A stretch of 64,000 nt of DNA from Larkinella soli (GTDB lineage Bacteria; Bacteroidota; Bacteroidia; Cytophagales; Spirosomataceae). A program made the translations under genes and the position numbers. The notes under the pieces were generated by a model. It did no database searches. It saw nothing but the letters and a program-made list of their open reading frames with translations, and was not told the DNA's origin. The stretch covers positions 282,664 through 346,663 of the forward strand of contig NZ_QTJY01000005.1 in the NCBI RefSeq assembly GCF_003703975.1, written 5' to 3'. Shown here in pieces: positions 9,403-17,331 of this stretch (its first letter is position 1; every line of letters begins with the position of its first letter).

Positions 9403-10698
9403 ATGAGGTATACCCTGATCCTTTTATTGCTTTTCCTCTCCGCCTGCCGGAACACCTCCGAGGTGCAGGCGCCGGCCCTGAGCAGCCGGGAGGTCGGGAA
9501 GGTCATCGACCAGATGACGGAGGTAATGATCCATGACGTGACGAACCCTCCGCTGGCCGCCCGTTTCTATGCCTACGCCTGCCTGTCGGGTTACGAAGTG
9601 GTGGCGCAGAACGAGCCGGGGTACCGAAGCATGAAGGGCGTGCTGAACGGTTTTCCGGACATTCAGAAACCGGAGGTGAATGGGTATTCTCCCCATCTGA
9701 GCGCCGTGCTGGCGATGCTGAAAACGGCTCAGAAAATGCAGCCCTCGGGGTCGAAGCTCCAGCCGTTCGAGAAGCAGTTGCTGGACTCCTGCCGGACGGC
9801 GGGTTTTTCACAGGAGGTGATCGACCGGTCGCAGGAATATGCCGCAGCTATCAGCAAACAGATGCTGGCCTACGCCAAAGCCGACCGCTACAACCGGATC
9901 AGCAACTACCCCCGCTATACGCCCGCCGGAACCGAAGGCAGCTGGTACCCGACCCCCCCCGGCTTTTTCGCCCCGGTCGAGCCTTATTTCAACACCATAC
10001 GGCCGTTTACGCTCGATACCTGCCATCAGTTTAAACCGGTGCCGCCGGTGGCTTTTTCAAAGGAGAAAAACTCGGCTTTTTATCGGCTGATGAGGCAGAA
10101 CTACGCCGAAAAACTGCCGGATGAACACCGTGAGATTGCCGCCTTCTGGGACTGTAACCCGTTTGCACTGGAGGACAACGGCCACCTGCTGGTCGGCATG
10201 AAGAAGATTTCGCCGGGCGCCCACTGGATGGGCATTACGGGCATCGCCTGCGCCCAGGCGAAGAAGTCCTTTGCCGAAGCCCTGAAGATTCATACCGCCG
10301 TCGCCGTCGGTCTGACGGACGGCTTCATCTGCTGCTGGGACGAAAAATACCGCAGCAACCGCATCCGGCCCGAAACCGCTATCCGGAAATACCTCGACCC
10401 GTCGTGGAAGCCGTTCCTGCAGACGCCCCCGTTTCCGGAGTATCTGAGCGGCCACTCGACCATTTCGTCGGCCTCCGCCGTGATCCTGACCCACTTCTTC
10501 GGGGAAAACTTCGCCTACACCGATACGGTCGAGGAGCGCTACGGCCTGAAAGCCCGCTCCTTCCCCTCCTTTCAGGCCGCCGCCGTCGAAGCCGGCCTTT
10601 CCCGTTTCTACGGCGGCATTCACTTCATGGACGCCATCGACAACGGCCGGACGCAGGGTCTGAAGGTCGGCGAATGGGTGGTCCGGAAGCTGAAGTAA
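9403..10698 (+). CDS. Vanadium-dependent haloperoxidase-like lipoprotein (PAP2 superfamily)
   Basis: This 431-residue protein has a lipoprotein signal (LLFLSAC). Its C-terminal half carries the metal-oxyanion site of the vanadium haloperoxidase/acid phosphatase fold. K315 and R322-P323 form the K-x6-RP motif. LSGH with His351 sits where most members have PSGH. SRFYGGIHFMD gives R401 and His407, the residue that would covalently hold vanadate. All the oxyanion-binding residues are therefore present. The family includes both haloperoxidases and phosphatases, so the actual reaction (halide oxidation or phosphate-ester cleavage) cannot be decided here. Bacteroidota often place such genes beside SusCD and VCBS genes, as here. 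It is the last gene of the + strand block and converges on the permease array. Confidence 0.85.
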   Translation: MRYTLILLLLFLSACRNTSEVQAPALSSREVGKVIDQMTEVMIHDVTNPPLAARFYAYACLSGYEVVAQNEPGYRSMKGVLNGFPDIQKPEVNGYSPHLSAVLAMLKTAQKMQPSGSKLQPFEKQLLDSCRTAGFSQEVIDRSQEYAAAISKQMLAYAKADRYNRISNYPRYTPAGTEGSWYPTPPGFFAPVEPYFNTIRPFTLDTCHQFKPVPPVAFSKEKNSAFYRLMRQNYAEKLPDEHREIAAFWDCNPFALEDNGHLLVGMKKISPGAHWMGITGIACAQAKKSFAEALKIHTAVAVGLTDGFICCWDEKYRSNRIRPETAIRKYLDPSWKPFLQTPPFPEYLSGHSTISSASAVILTHFFGENFAYTDTVEERYGLKARSFPSFQAAAVEAGLSRFYGGIHFMDAIDNGRTQGLKVGEWVVRKLK

Positions 10699-10723
10699 AG
10701 CAATGAAAGCTTCTTTTTATCGG

Positions 10724-10781
10724 AATTCCGGGGATGTAATCGACGAATTTAGCTAAATTCGTCGATTACATCCCCGGAATT
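10724..10781. terminator. Perfect 58-bp palindrome between convergent genes
   Basis: Bases 10724-10752 are the exact reverse complement of 10753-10781, centred on AGCT; there is no mismatch in 29 pairs. It lies 26 bp after the haloperoxidase stop and 14 bp after the P1 stop (convergent genes), the usual place for a bidirectional terminator. Neither arm is followed by a run of T, so termination is inferred from position and stem strength. Confidence 0.65.
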
Positions 10782-10794
10782 ATGACCCAGCCTT

Positions 10795-13212
10795 CTATTC
10801 GGTCTTCAGGCTCCGCACCGGGTTCATCAGGGCGGCTTTGATGCTCTGGAAGCTCACCGTCGCGAAGGCGATCAGGAGCGCGATCAGGGCCGTGACAACG
10901 AACACCCAGGGGCTGATGTCGGTGCGGTAGGCAAAGCCCTCAAGCCACTTGCTCATCGCCCACCATGCAACCGGCGACGCCAGCACCAGGGCCACGATCA
11001 CCAGCTTCAGCAGGTCTTTGGACAACAGCGCCACCAGCCCGGGGGTCGTAGCTCCCAGCACCTTACGGATGCCGATCTCCTTCGTGCGCTGCTCGGCCAT
11101 GAACATCGACAGTCCGAACAGACCCAGACATGAAATCAGGATGGCGATGCCGGCGAAAATACCGAACAGCGTCTGCTGGGTCTGCTCGGTGGCATACAGC
11201 CGTCCGAACCGCTGATCCAGAAACTCGAAGGTGAACGGACGGTCGGGGAAACGCTTCTTCCAGACGGCCTCCACATGGGCCAGGGCGGTTTTCAGCCCTC
11301 CGGCCGCCACATGCACCGACATCCAGTTATTGAAACGCGAATTGAGAAACATCGCGACGGGCGCAATCGACTGGTGGAGGGATTCGAAGTGAAAGTCTTT
11401 CACGACGCCGACGATCCGCCCGCGACGCTGTCCATAACCGAAAGCCTTTCCGACGGCCAGGGCGGGGTCGCGCCAGCCCAGCAGGCGGGCTGCGGTTTCG
11501 TTCAGGATGAAAGCCGCCGTGTCGTCGGTGGCGTAGGCCCGGGAGAAGTTGCGCCCGGCGGCCATTTTCATTTCATAGGCGGGCAGAAACTCATGGTCGA
11601 TGGTCAGGGCTTTCAGACCGACTTTCGTCGGAGCCATGCTGTCGCCCTGGGCCACGTAGGCGTCCCACGAGTCCAGCAGCCGCCCGGACGGGATCCGCGA
11701 CGAGCGCCCCACCTCCACGATGGACGGGTTGCGTTTCAGTTCCTGCTTGACGGCCTCGTAATCGACGGTCGAGTCCTCCACCATCCGGAATACCACCATC
11801 TGGTCTTTCTGATACCCCAGCTTATGGTTTCGGATGTAATTCATCTGACTATAAACCACCGCCGTACTGATAATCAGCGCTACGGCAATCGAAAACTGGG
11901 TGACCACCAGCACCTGCCGCAGCCGCCCGTTGCGCATGGCCGACGCGATCTTGCCCTTCAGGACGCTCACGGGCTGGAAAGAGGTCAGAAACAGGGCCGG
12001 ATAACTGCCCGACACCAGCCCGGTAATGAGGGCGATGCCCAGTACCACGGCGATGAAAACCAGGTCTGTCAACTGGTTCAGCGTCAGTTGTTTCTCGGTA
12101 AAGTCGTTGAGCAGCGGCAGGGTCAGCACCACGAGGGTCAGCGCGATGACGAGCGCAATGACCACCAGCAGCACCGACTCGCTCAGAAACTGGCCGATCA
12201 GCTGTTCCCGATAGGCACCGACCACTTTCCGCATGCCGACCTCCTTGGCCCGGATGGCCGAGCGGGCCGTGGCCAGGTTCATGTAATTGATGCAGGCGAT
12301 CAGCAGGATAAACAGCCCAATGGCCGAAAACAGGTAGATATACTGCATGTCGCCGGTCGGCTCCATTTCGGCATCGGTATGCGAACGAAGATGGATATCG
12401 GTCAGCTTCTGAAGGTTCAGCACTGAGTATTTTGACGCTTTGGTATTCTGAAAAGCCGGAATGTGGCGGTCCTGAAAGGCCGGAAACGCCTTCTCCATTT
12501 TGGCCGGGTCGGCTTTTTCCGCCAGCAGCACGTAGGTCGGGAACGAATTGTTGCCCCAGTTGGTGCGAAGGCCGTCCGAGCCGTAGATCCGGCGGTCGTT
12601 CAGCGTATTGAACGACGCCAGAAAGTCGGGGTGGAAATGCGACTGGGCGGGAAGCGGCTCATAGGTTCCGGTTACGATAAAGTCGAACTGGCTATCCATC
12701 CGAATGCTTTTTCCGACGGGGTTCTGGCTTCCGAAATATTTTTCGGCCATCGGGCGCGACAGCATGATCGAAAACGGGTTGGCAAGAGCCTGATCCGGAT
12801 TACCGCTCAGCACCCTGACGTCGAACACCTTAAAGAAATTCTCCTCCGCAAAAAATACCCGCTGCTCATTGAAGACTTTTTCGCCGTATTTCAGCAACGG
12901 GCCGTATTCCAGCATCCGCACCACCTGCTCGGCCTCCGGGAAATCCTGTTTGATCAGCGGCCCGAAGGGCGGAGCCACCGTTGCCAGTTCCAGCTCGACG
13001 GTCTGCTTCTCCGCATTCAGGAACGTCCGGGCGACGCGGTAAATGCGGTCGGCTTTCCGGTGATGGCGGTCGTAACTCAACTCATCCTGCACATACAGGG
13101 CAATCAGCAGAAAACAGGCCAGACCGATAGCCACCCCGATGATGTTGATGAAACTGAACGTTTTGTGCTTCCGCAAATTGCGGAAAGCAATTTTCAGATA
13201 ATTCCTCAGCAT
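10795..13212 (-). CDS. P1: FtsX/MacB-type ABC transporter permease, double-FtsX family
   Basis: This is an 805-residue integral membrane protein starting at the ATG at 13212 (MLRNYLKIAFRN); the longer frame has no family-like sequence before it. Its layout is shared by all sixteen paralogues. Helix 1 is at about 21-41, a MacB-type periplasmic domain at 45-285, helices 2-4 at about 290-312, 343-365 and 383-405, helix 5 at 435-457, a second periplasmic domain at 460-675, and helices 6-8 at about 682-701, 734-753 and 768-788. The cytoplasmic motif EVGMRKVVGA follows helix 2 and EIGIRKVLGA follows helix 6. These match the ATPase-contacting (coupling) segment of FtsX-type permeases, so one chain probably forms a complete permease pair. 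It is the last gene of the array and stands alone, with its own candidate regulatory region. The cargo is unknown. Confidence 0.92.
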   Translation of the reverse strand: MLRNYLKIAFRNLRKHKTFSFINIIGVAIGLACFLLIALYVQDELSYDRHHRKADRIYRVARTFLNAEKQTVELELATVAPPFGPLIKQDFPEAEQVVRMLEYGPLLKYGEKVFNEQRVFFAEENFFKVFDVRVLSGNPDQALANPFSIMLSRPMAEKYFGSQNPVGKSIRMDSQFDFIVTGTYEPLPAQSHFHPDFLASFNTLNDRRIYGSDGLRTNWGNNSFPTYVLLAEKADPAKMEKAFPAFQDRHIPAFQNTKASKYSVLNLQKLTDIHLRSHTDAEMEPTGDMQYIYLFSAIGLFILLIACINYMNLATARSAIRAKEVGMRKVVGAYREQLIGQFLSESVLLVVIALVIALTLVVLTLPLLNDFTEKQLTLNQLTDLVFIAVVLGIALITGLVSGSYPALFLTSFQPVSVLKGKIASAMRNGRLRQVLVVTQFSIAVALIISTAVVYSQMNYIRNHKLGYQKDQMVVFRMVEDSTVDYEAVKQELKRNPSIVEVGRSSRIPSGRLLDSWDAYVAQGDSMAPTKVGLKALTIDHEFLPAYEMKMAAGRNFSRAYATDDTAAFILNETAARLLGWRDPALAVGKAFGYGQRRGRIVGVVKDFHFESLHQSIAPVAMFLNSRFNNWMSVHVAAGGLKTALAHVEAVWKKRFPDRPFTFEFLDQRFGRLYATEQTQQTLFGIFAGIAILISCLGLFGLSMFMAEQRTKEIGIRKVLGATTPGLVALLSKDLLKLVIVALVLASPVAWWAMSKWLEGFAYRTDISPWVFVVTALIALLIAFATVSFQSIKAALMNPVRSLKTE

Positions 13213-13256
13213 AAGATTCGTCGTTACTGTCCGAACAAGGACTTCCCCAATCGTTC

Positions 13257-13339
13257 TCAAACCTTATACCAGAAAATCAACCTCCTTATAATCAAAAGTT
13301 TACCAGAAAATCATTTGTTGATTTGTCCGCAAACGGACG
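13257..13339 (-). promoter_or_regulatory. Candidate sigma-54-type promoter and upstream dyad for P1
   Basis: Reading the - strand, the dyad TGTCCGCAAACGGACG (13324-13339 in + orientation) lies 62 bp (centre to GG) upstream of CTGGTATAAGGTTTGAG at 13273-13257, which has GG-N10-GA spacing. The 16-mer is identical to the one upstream of P11, and the distance is the same. The -12 element ends GA, not the consensus GC, so the promoter call rests mainly on the shared geometry. A looser dyad TGTCCGAACAAGGACT lies at 13228-13243. Confidence 0.5.
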
Positions 13340-13389
13340 CCGGGCCGGACGCTTTTTTATGCCGGGGGGTGATCCGGCCGGGGGTGGTC

Positions 13390-15813
13390 TCACTCGCTCC
13401 GCAAACTCTTCACCGGGTTCATCAAAGCCGCCCGCAGCGACTGAAACGATACCGTCAGGAAGGCGATCCCGACGGCCAGCCCGCCGATGGCCGCAAACAG
13501 CCACCATTCGAGCGGAACGCGGTAGGCAAATCCTTCCAGCCAGCGATTCATGACGAAGGCAGCCACGGGCGAAGCCAGGAGCAGGGCCAGCAGAACCAGT
13601 ATCAGAAACTCTTTCGTCAGCAGGGCGACGATGCTTTCGACCGAGGCCCCCAGCACCTTACGGATACCGATTTCCTTCGTCCGCTGCCGGGCGGCCAGAT
13701 GCGCCAGCCCGAACAGACCCAGGCCGCTGATGAGCACCGCCAGCCCGGCGGCATACCCGATGATTTGCTGCCAGCGCCGTTCGAGGGCGTAGTCCCCGGC
13801 GTTCTGTTCGTCCAGAAAACGGTACTCGAACACCGCGTTGGGCAGGGCCGCCTTAAAAGCCTTTTCCCAGACCGCCAGAGCCTCCTTTCGCCGATTCTTA
13901 TCGATTTTCAGCCAGATACCGCCCGACTGGTCCGGCCGCATGAACAGGGCCATCGGCCGAATACGCTCCCGCAGGGACCGGGCATGAAAATCCTGCACGA
14001 CGCCGATGATCCTCAGCGGTTTGCCGCCATAGTTGGAGTGGAGATGAACCAGGGCACCGAGCGGCTTTCTCAGCCCGGCGGCTTTCACGAAGGCTTCATT
14101 GACCACAACGGCCTCCGTCGCATCGGAGAGAAAAGCCGTCGAAAAGGCGCGTCCGGCCTTTAGTGGGATTTCCAGCGCCGGGATAAACTGCTCATCGACA
14201 TACTGATAGCCGCTGAGAAGCGTCCGCCCGCCGACCCGGGTTTCGTTTTCTCCGCCGATCTCCCCGCCGAACGAAAGGTGGCGGATGGAAGGCTCACCGG
14301 CCAGCCGGTTCCGCAGGAACGACTGGATGGGTTTCAGGTCGCGGCTGCCGGGAATATGGGCGCGAAGGATCTCATACGGATTATAGCCGAGGTCTTTCGT
14401 CCGGACGAACTCCATCTGCCGGTAATACACCAGGGTGGCGGTGAGCAGAAAAATCGTCAGCGAGAACTGAACTACCACCAGCGCCCGTCCGAATCGACTC
14501 CGAATCGCTCCCTTCTGCCGATTATAAAGCACCTCCACCGGCCGAAATCCCGACAGCACCAAGGCCGGATACAACCCGGCCAGCAGCGTGATGGACACGA
14601 GTAATCCGGGAAGGTAAATCAGAAGGCGGCCGTCGAAAACGGCCGAAAATTCAATGGCTTTCCCGGCCAGTCGGTTGAAAACCGGCAGAGCCGTCCCGGC
14701 GATGGCCAGCGCCAGCGCGAAAGCCGCCAGACACTGGACGGCCGACTCGATCAGAAACTGCCCGACGATCCGGCTCCGGCGACCGCCGTTGATCTTCCGG
14801 ATGCCGACCTCCTTCGCCCGATTCAGCGAACCGGCGAGGCTGAGGTTGATGAAATTGATGGAGGCCATCAGCAGGATGAAGGCCGCGATTCCCAGAAAAA
14901 GGTAGGAGAAAACCGGGCTGCTCCCGTCGACGATCCCCCCTTCCCGGTTGCCCTGCCGGCGTTCGAGCGGATTCAGATGGATGTCGGTCATGGCCTGAAG
15001 GCCGTAGCTGATCTTTGGGTCGAAACCGCCGTTCCGGCGGCTCTCGGCCCGCTGTTCCCGCGCCCGAACGGCATAGATGCGGTTGAATTTCCGGATCACG
15101 GCCGGGAGGTCGGCCTGCGGGTGCAGCACGACGAAGGTGCCGAGGTAGGCATTCAGCCAGTTGGTATCGTCGAACGACGCCTGCATGAACCGGAACGGAA
15201 ACAGAACATCGAACTGGATGGAAGAATGGCGGGGCGGGTCCTGCACGACGCCCGTGATCACGGAAGCCCCAAGCCGGTTACCCGAAGGGCCGTCTTCGAG
15301 CAGCGTCCGGCCGAGCACGTCGGTGCTGCCGAAAAACTTCCGTGCCGTGGATTCGGTAATCACTACATTGCCAGGCCGCTGTAAAGCCGTTTTCGGATCG
15401 CCGGTTAAGAGCCTGAAAGAGAATATATTGAAGAAAGTCGAGTCGACAAACAGCAGCCGGAGATTGAACGCCCGGTGGTTGGTAGCGGAAAGATTCCCGA
15501 AAATATCGCCCCCCATCACCCGGGCGTAATCGACCACTTCGGGCACCGCGGCCTTGAAAGCCGGCCCCTGCACCTGCCCCGTGCCGCCGTAGGTTCCGAC
15601 GGCTTGTCCGCGTCCTTCGATCAGGGTGGTCGTGATGCGGTAAAGGTGCGGGTTCTTCCGGTGAAAGCGGTCGTAGCTGCCCTCGTCCCGGACATACAGC
15701 AGCGCCAGCAGCATTCCTGAAATCCCGACCGCCAGCCCGGCGATGTTCATGGCCGTGTAAAGCCACTTTCGCCGGAGGTGGCGAAAGGTGATTCTCAGTT
15801 CATTGCGGAGCAT
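13390..15813 (-). CDS. P2: divergent double-FtsX permease coupled to a membrane-bound regulator
   Basis: This 807-residue paralogue starts at 15813 (MLRNELRITFRHL), only 10 bp after the stop of the winged-helix regulator gene; the extra N-terminal residues of the longer frame overlap that gene and are not used. It is among the most divergent of the sixteen. The segment after helix 2 reads SINFINLSLAGSLNRAKEVGIRKINGG, where most paralogues have ACINFMNLSTARS. Helix 7 ends LASPVAAFVM in place of ASPIAWWAM. The C-terminal coupling motif EIGIRKVLGAS and the family ending AALMNPVKSLRSE are intact. With the two genes upstream it forms a three-gene unit with its own regulator, unlike the rest of the array. 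Confidence 0.9.
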   Translation of the reverse strand: MLRNELRITFRHLRRKWLYTAMNIAGLAVGISGMLLALLYVRDEGSYDRFHRKNPHLYRITTTLIEGRGQAVGTYGGTGQVQGPAFKAAVPEVVDYARVMGGDIFGNLSATNHRAFNLRLLFVDSTFFNIFSFRLLTGDPKTALQRPGNVVITESTARKFFGSTDVLGRTLLEDGPSGNRLGASVITGVVQDPPRHSSIQFDVLFPFRFMQASFDDTNWLNAYLGTFVVLHPQADLPAVIRKFNRIYAVRAREQRAESRRNGGFDPKISYGLQAMTDIHLNPLERRQGNREGGIVDGSSPVFSYLFLGIAAFILLMASINFINLSLAGSLNRAKEVGIRKINGGRRSRIVGQFLIESAVQCLAAFALALAIAGTALPVFNRLAGKAIEFSAVFDGRLLIYLPGLLVSITLLAGLYPALVLSGFRPVEVLYNRQKGAIRSRFGRALVVVQFSLTIFLLTATLVYYRQMEFVRTKDLGYNPYEILRAHIPGSRDLKPIQSFLRNRLAGEPSIRHLSFGGEIGGENETRVGGRTLLSGYQYVDEQFIPALEIPLKAGRAFSTAFLSDATEAVVVNEAFVKAAGLRKPLGALVHLHSNYGGKPLRIIGVVQDFHARSLRERIRPMALFMRPDQSGGIWLKIDKNRRKEALAVWEKAFKAALPNAVFEYRFLDEQNAGDYALERRWQQIIGYAAGLAVLISGLGLFGLAHLAARQRTKEIGIRKVLGASVESIVALLTKEFLILVLLALLLASPVAAFVMNRWLEGFAYRVPLEWWLFAAIGGLAVGIAFLTVSFQSLRAALMNPVKSLRSE

Positions 15814-15823
15814 AGGTGGTCGA

Positions 15824-16783
15824 TTAACCGGGGAGCTCCACCTCCAGCCGGTACCCGACGCCGTGGACGGCGGCCAGACGCAGGGTCGGATCATGGCGGA
15901 GCAGTTTGCGAAGCCGCGATACGAATACGTCCAGGCTGCGGCCCACCACAATGCCCTCGTCTTCCCAGACCGACTGGAGGATAAAGTCCCGTTCGAGGAG
16001 TTGATTGGTATGTTCCGCAAAGAGCCGCAGCAGTTTCGCTTCGCGGTACGTCAGGGCCTGCCGGGTTGTTCCCGAAAACAATATCTGGTTGACCGGGTCG
16101 AAGCGGGAGTTACCCAGCCGCAGCAGATCAGGCGTATCGACGCCCGACGTATCGACGCCCGACGTATCGACGCCCGGCACCGAAGTTCCGGGTACATCGG
16201 TGTTCGCTTCTGCCGTCGGCCGGTCGGCGCGGGGCCAGACCGTAAAGACCAGACCCGCCAGCAGCCCACCCAGGGCCACGATCATCCAGCCGTTGACGGA
16301 AGCCGAAGCAGTTTCGCCCGGCGAAAACCGCACCTGGAAGGTATAGCACCCGGGCGTCCGGCTGCGATCCCGGCAGGGGATTCCGGCCGGATCGGCCAGG
16401 TCCCGGGCGCTGTACCCCAACAGAAGTTCCCCCTTCGCACAGTCGAAAACCGCCACGTCATAGGCGACTTTAACACCATACCGGCGGAAAGACGCATCGA
16501 GCAGGGCGGGCAGCCGGCTGTAATCGAAGGCACGGTCCATCCGCAGCCGGAACGTCCGGTCGTCGTCCTGCTGCACGGGAGCGATTCGACTGGTCGAATC
16601 GCCGACTGAGATCAGCAGGGCATGGCCGGTCCGGCGGAGGGCGAGGTTAACGCTTTCGCTAAACAGCCGCGAATCGTTCCGGACCGGAGCGGCCGACGGC
16701 CGGACGAAAGCAGCCGCCAGCAGGGCGGCCACCACGACCAGGGCCGAGGCCGTCAGAGCGGTAATTTTTTTGAGGATATTCAT
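15824..16783 (-). CDS. Membrane-anchored winged-helix transcriptional regulator
   Basis: The 319-residue protein starts at the ATG at 16783, which overlaps the TGA of the upstream gene by one base (TGATG); a TTG two codons earlier is less likely. Helix 1 is at about residues 9-28. A periplasmic domain with three cysteines follows to about 160, then helix 2 (MIVALGGLLAGLVFTVW). A linker comes next with VDTSG repeats, and then a C-terminal OmpR/PhoB-type winged helix (ALTYREAKLLRLFAEH, then VGRSLDVFVSRLRKLL and AAVHGVGYRLEVEL). It resembles ToxR-like one-component sensors but with the DNA-binding domain at the C-terminus. It probably senses an envelope signal and controls its own three-gene unit including P2; three TGTAAA repeats upstream of the unit suit an OmpR-type binding site. 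Confidence 0.85.
   Translation of the reverse strand: MNILKKITALTASALVVVAALLAAAFVRPSAAPVRNDSRLFSESVNLALRRTGHALLISVGDSTSRIAPVQQDDDRTFRLRMDRAFDYSRLPALLDASFRRYGVKVAYDVAVFDCAKGELLLGYSARDLADPAGIPCRDRSRTPGCYTFQVRFSPGETASASVNGWMIVALGGLLAGLVFTVWPRADRPTAEANTDVPGTSVPGVDTSGVDTSGVDTPDLLRLGNSRFDPVNQILFSGTTRQALTYREAKLLRLFAEHTNQLLERDFILQSVWEDEGIVVGRSLDVFVSRLRKLLRHDPTLRLAAVHGVGYRLEVELPG
16133..16177 (-). repeat. In-frame 15-bp tandem repeat, three units
   Basis: Three copies of CGTATCGACGCCCGA (15 bp, the last with one change) lie head to tail inside the regulator gene. They encode VDTSG-VDTSG-VDTP in the linker between the second membrane helix and the DNA-binding domain. Because the unit is a multiple of three, gain or loss of copies would change linker length without breaking the frame. 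Confidence 0.85.
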
Positions 16784-17220
16784 CAGCAACCGGGACCGGG
16801 GTCCAGATAGAAATTAAAATAAAACCAGAAATTCTTCACCCGCAGCACCCGCTTCGCCGGCTGATCTTCGGGCCGAACGGGCTCGATGACCAGTTCATCG
16901 CCGATGCGGGCGTTGGCGAGTATCTCGGCAATCTCGATCTGCACCCAGCCGCGATTGAAGTCGGGACGGGCATTCCGGATCATGGTGCCGTCCCGGCGCA
17001 GATACGCCCGGAAAGGAACCCGAACCGCCTGCGGCCGGGAGGGATCGCCTTCGACGACCTCCAGCTTTCCGCGAGTATACATGGAAAGCGTCTGGGCTTT
17101 CAGGGTGAGGCCGTTCAGCAGCAACGGATTGCTGACAAAGGTCCGGCCGGCTTTTTCATGCGCCGAGAGGGGCAGCACCAGGCTCCCCAGAAGCAGAAAT
17201 ACTGCGATTTGCTTTTTCAT
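16783..17220 (-). CDS. Small exported protein of unknown function, partner of the regulator
   Basis: This 145-residue protein starts at the ATG at 17220 (MKKQIAVFLLLGSLVLPLSA), giving a typical Sec signal peptide with cleavage near LSA-HE. The ten codons before it in the longer frame do not look coding. The mature part is short, with likely beta strands (LTLKAQTLSMYTRGKLEVVE, then VQIEIAEILANARIGDELVIE) and no recognised domain or cysteines. It is translationally coupled to the membrane regulator (TGATG overlap), so it may modulate or present the signal sensed in the periplasm. That role is inference from gene order only. Confidence 0.75.
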   Translation of the reverse strand: MKKQIAVFLLLGSLVLPLSAHEKAGRTFVSNPLLLNGLTLKAQTLSMYTRGKLEVVEGDPSRPQAVRVPFRAYLRRDGTMIRNARPDFNRGWVQIEIAEILANARIGDELVIEPVRPEDQPAKRVLRVKNFWFYFNFYLDPGPGC

Positions 17221-17247
17221 GGTACAGGCGAGATTAACTGACGGTTT

Positions 17248-17313
17248 CAAAGGTAAGCTTTCCTGGAAATCCGCCCGTCAACGGCCTGTAAAACGTTGTA
17301 AAGGAAATGTAAA
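17248..17313 (-). promoter_or_regulatory. Promoter with three TTTACA direct repeats ahead of the regulator unit
   Basis: On the - strand, TACCTTTG at 17255-17248 matches the Bacteroidota -7 element TAnnTTTG, with a TTG 23 nt upstream as a loose -33 element (spacing a few bases longer than usual). Directly upstream, TGTAAA (+ strand reading) occurs at 17287, 17297 and 17308. The 10- and 11-bp periods are typical of direct repeats bound by OmpR-type winged-helix dimers. This suggests activation or autoregulation by the regulator encoded downstream. Confidence 0.55.
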
Positions 17314-17331
17314 ACCTGCTTTTTCAGGACT

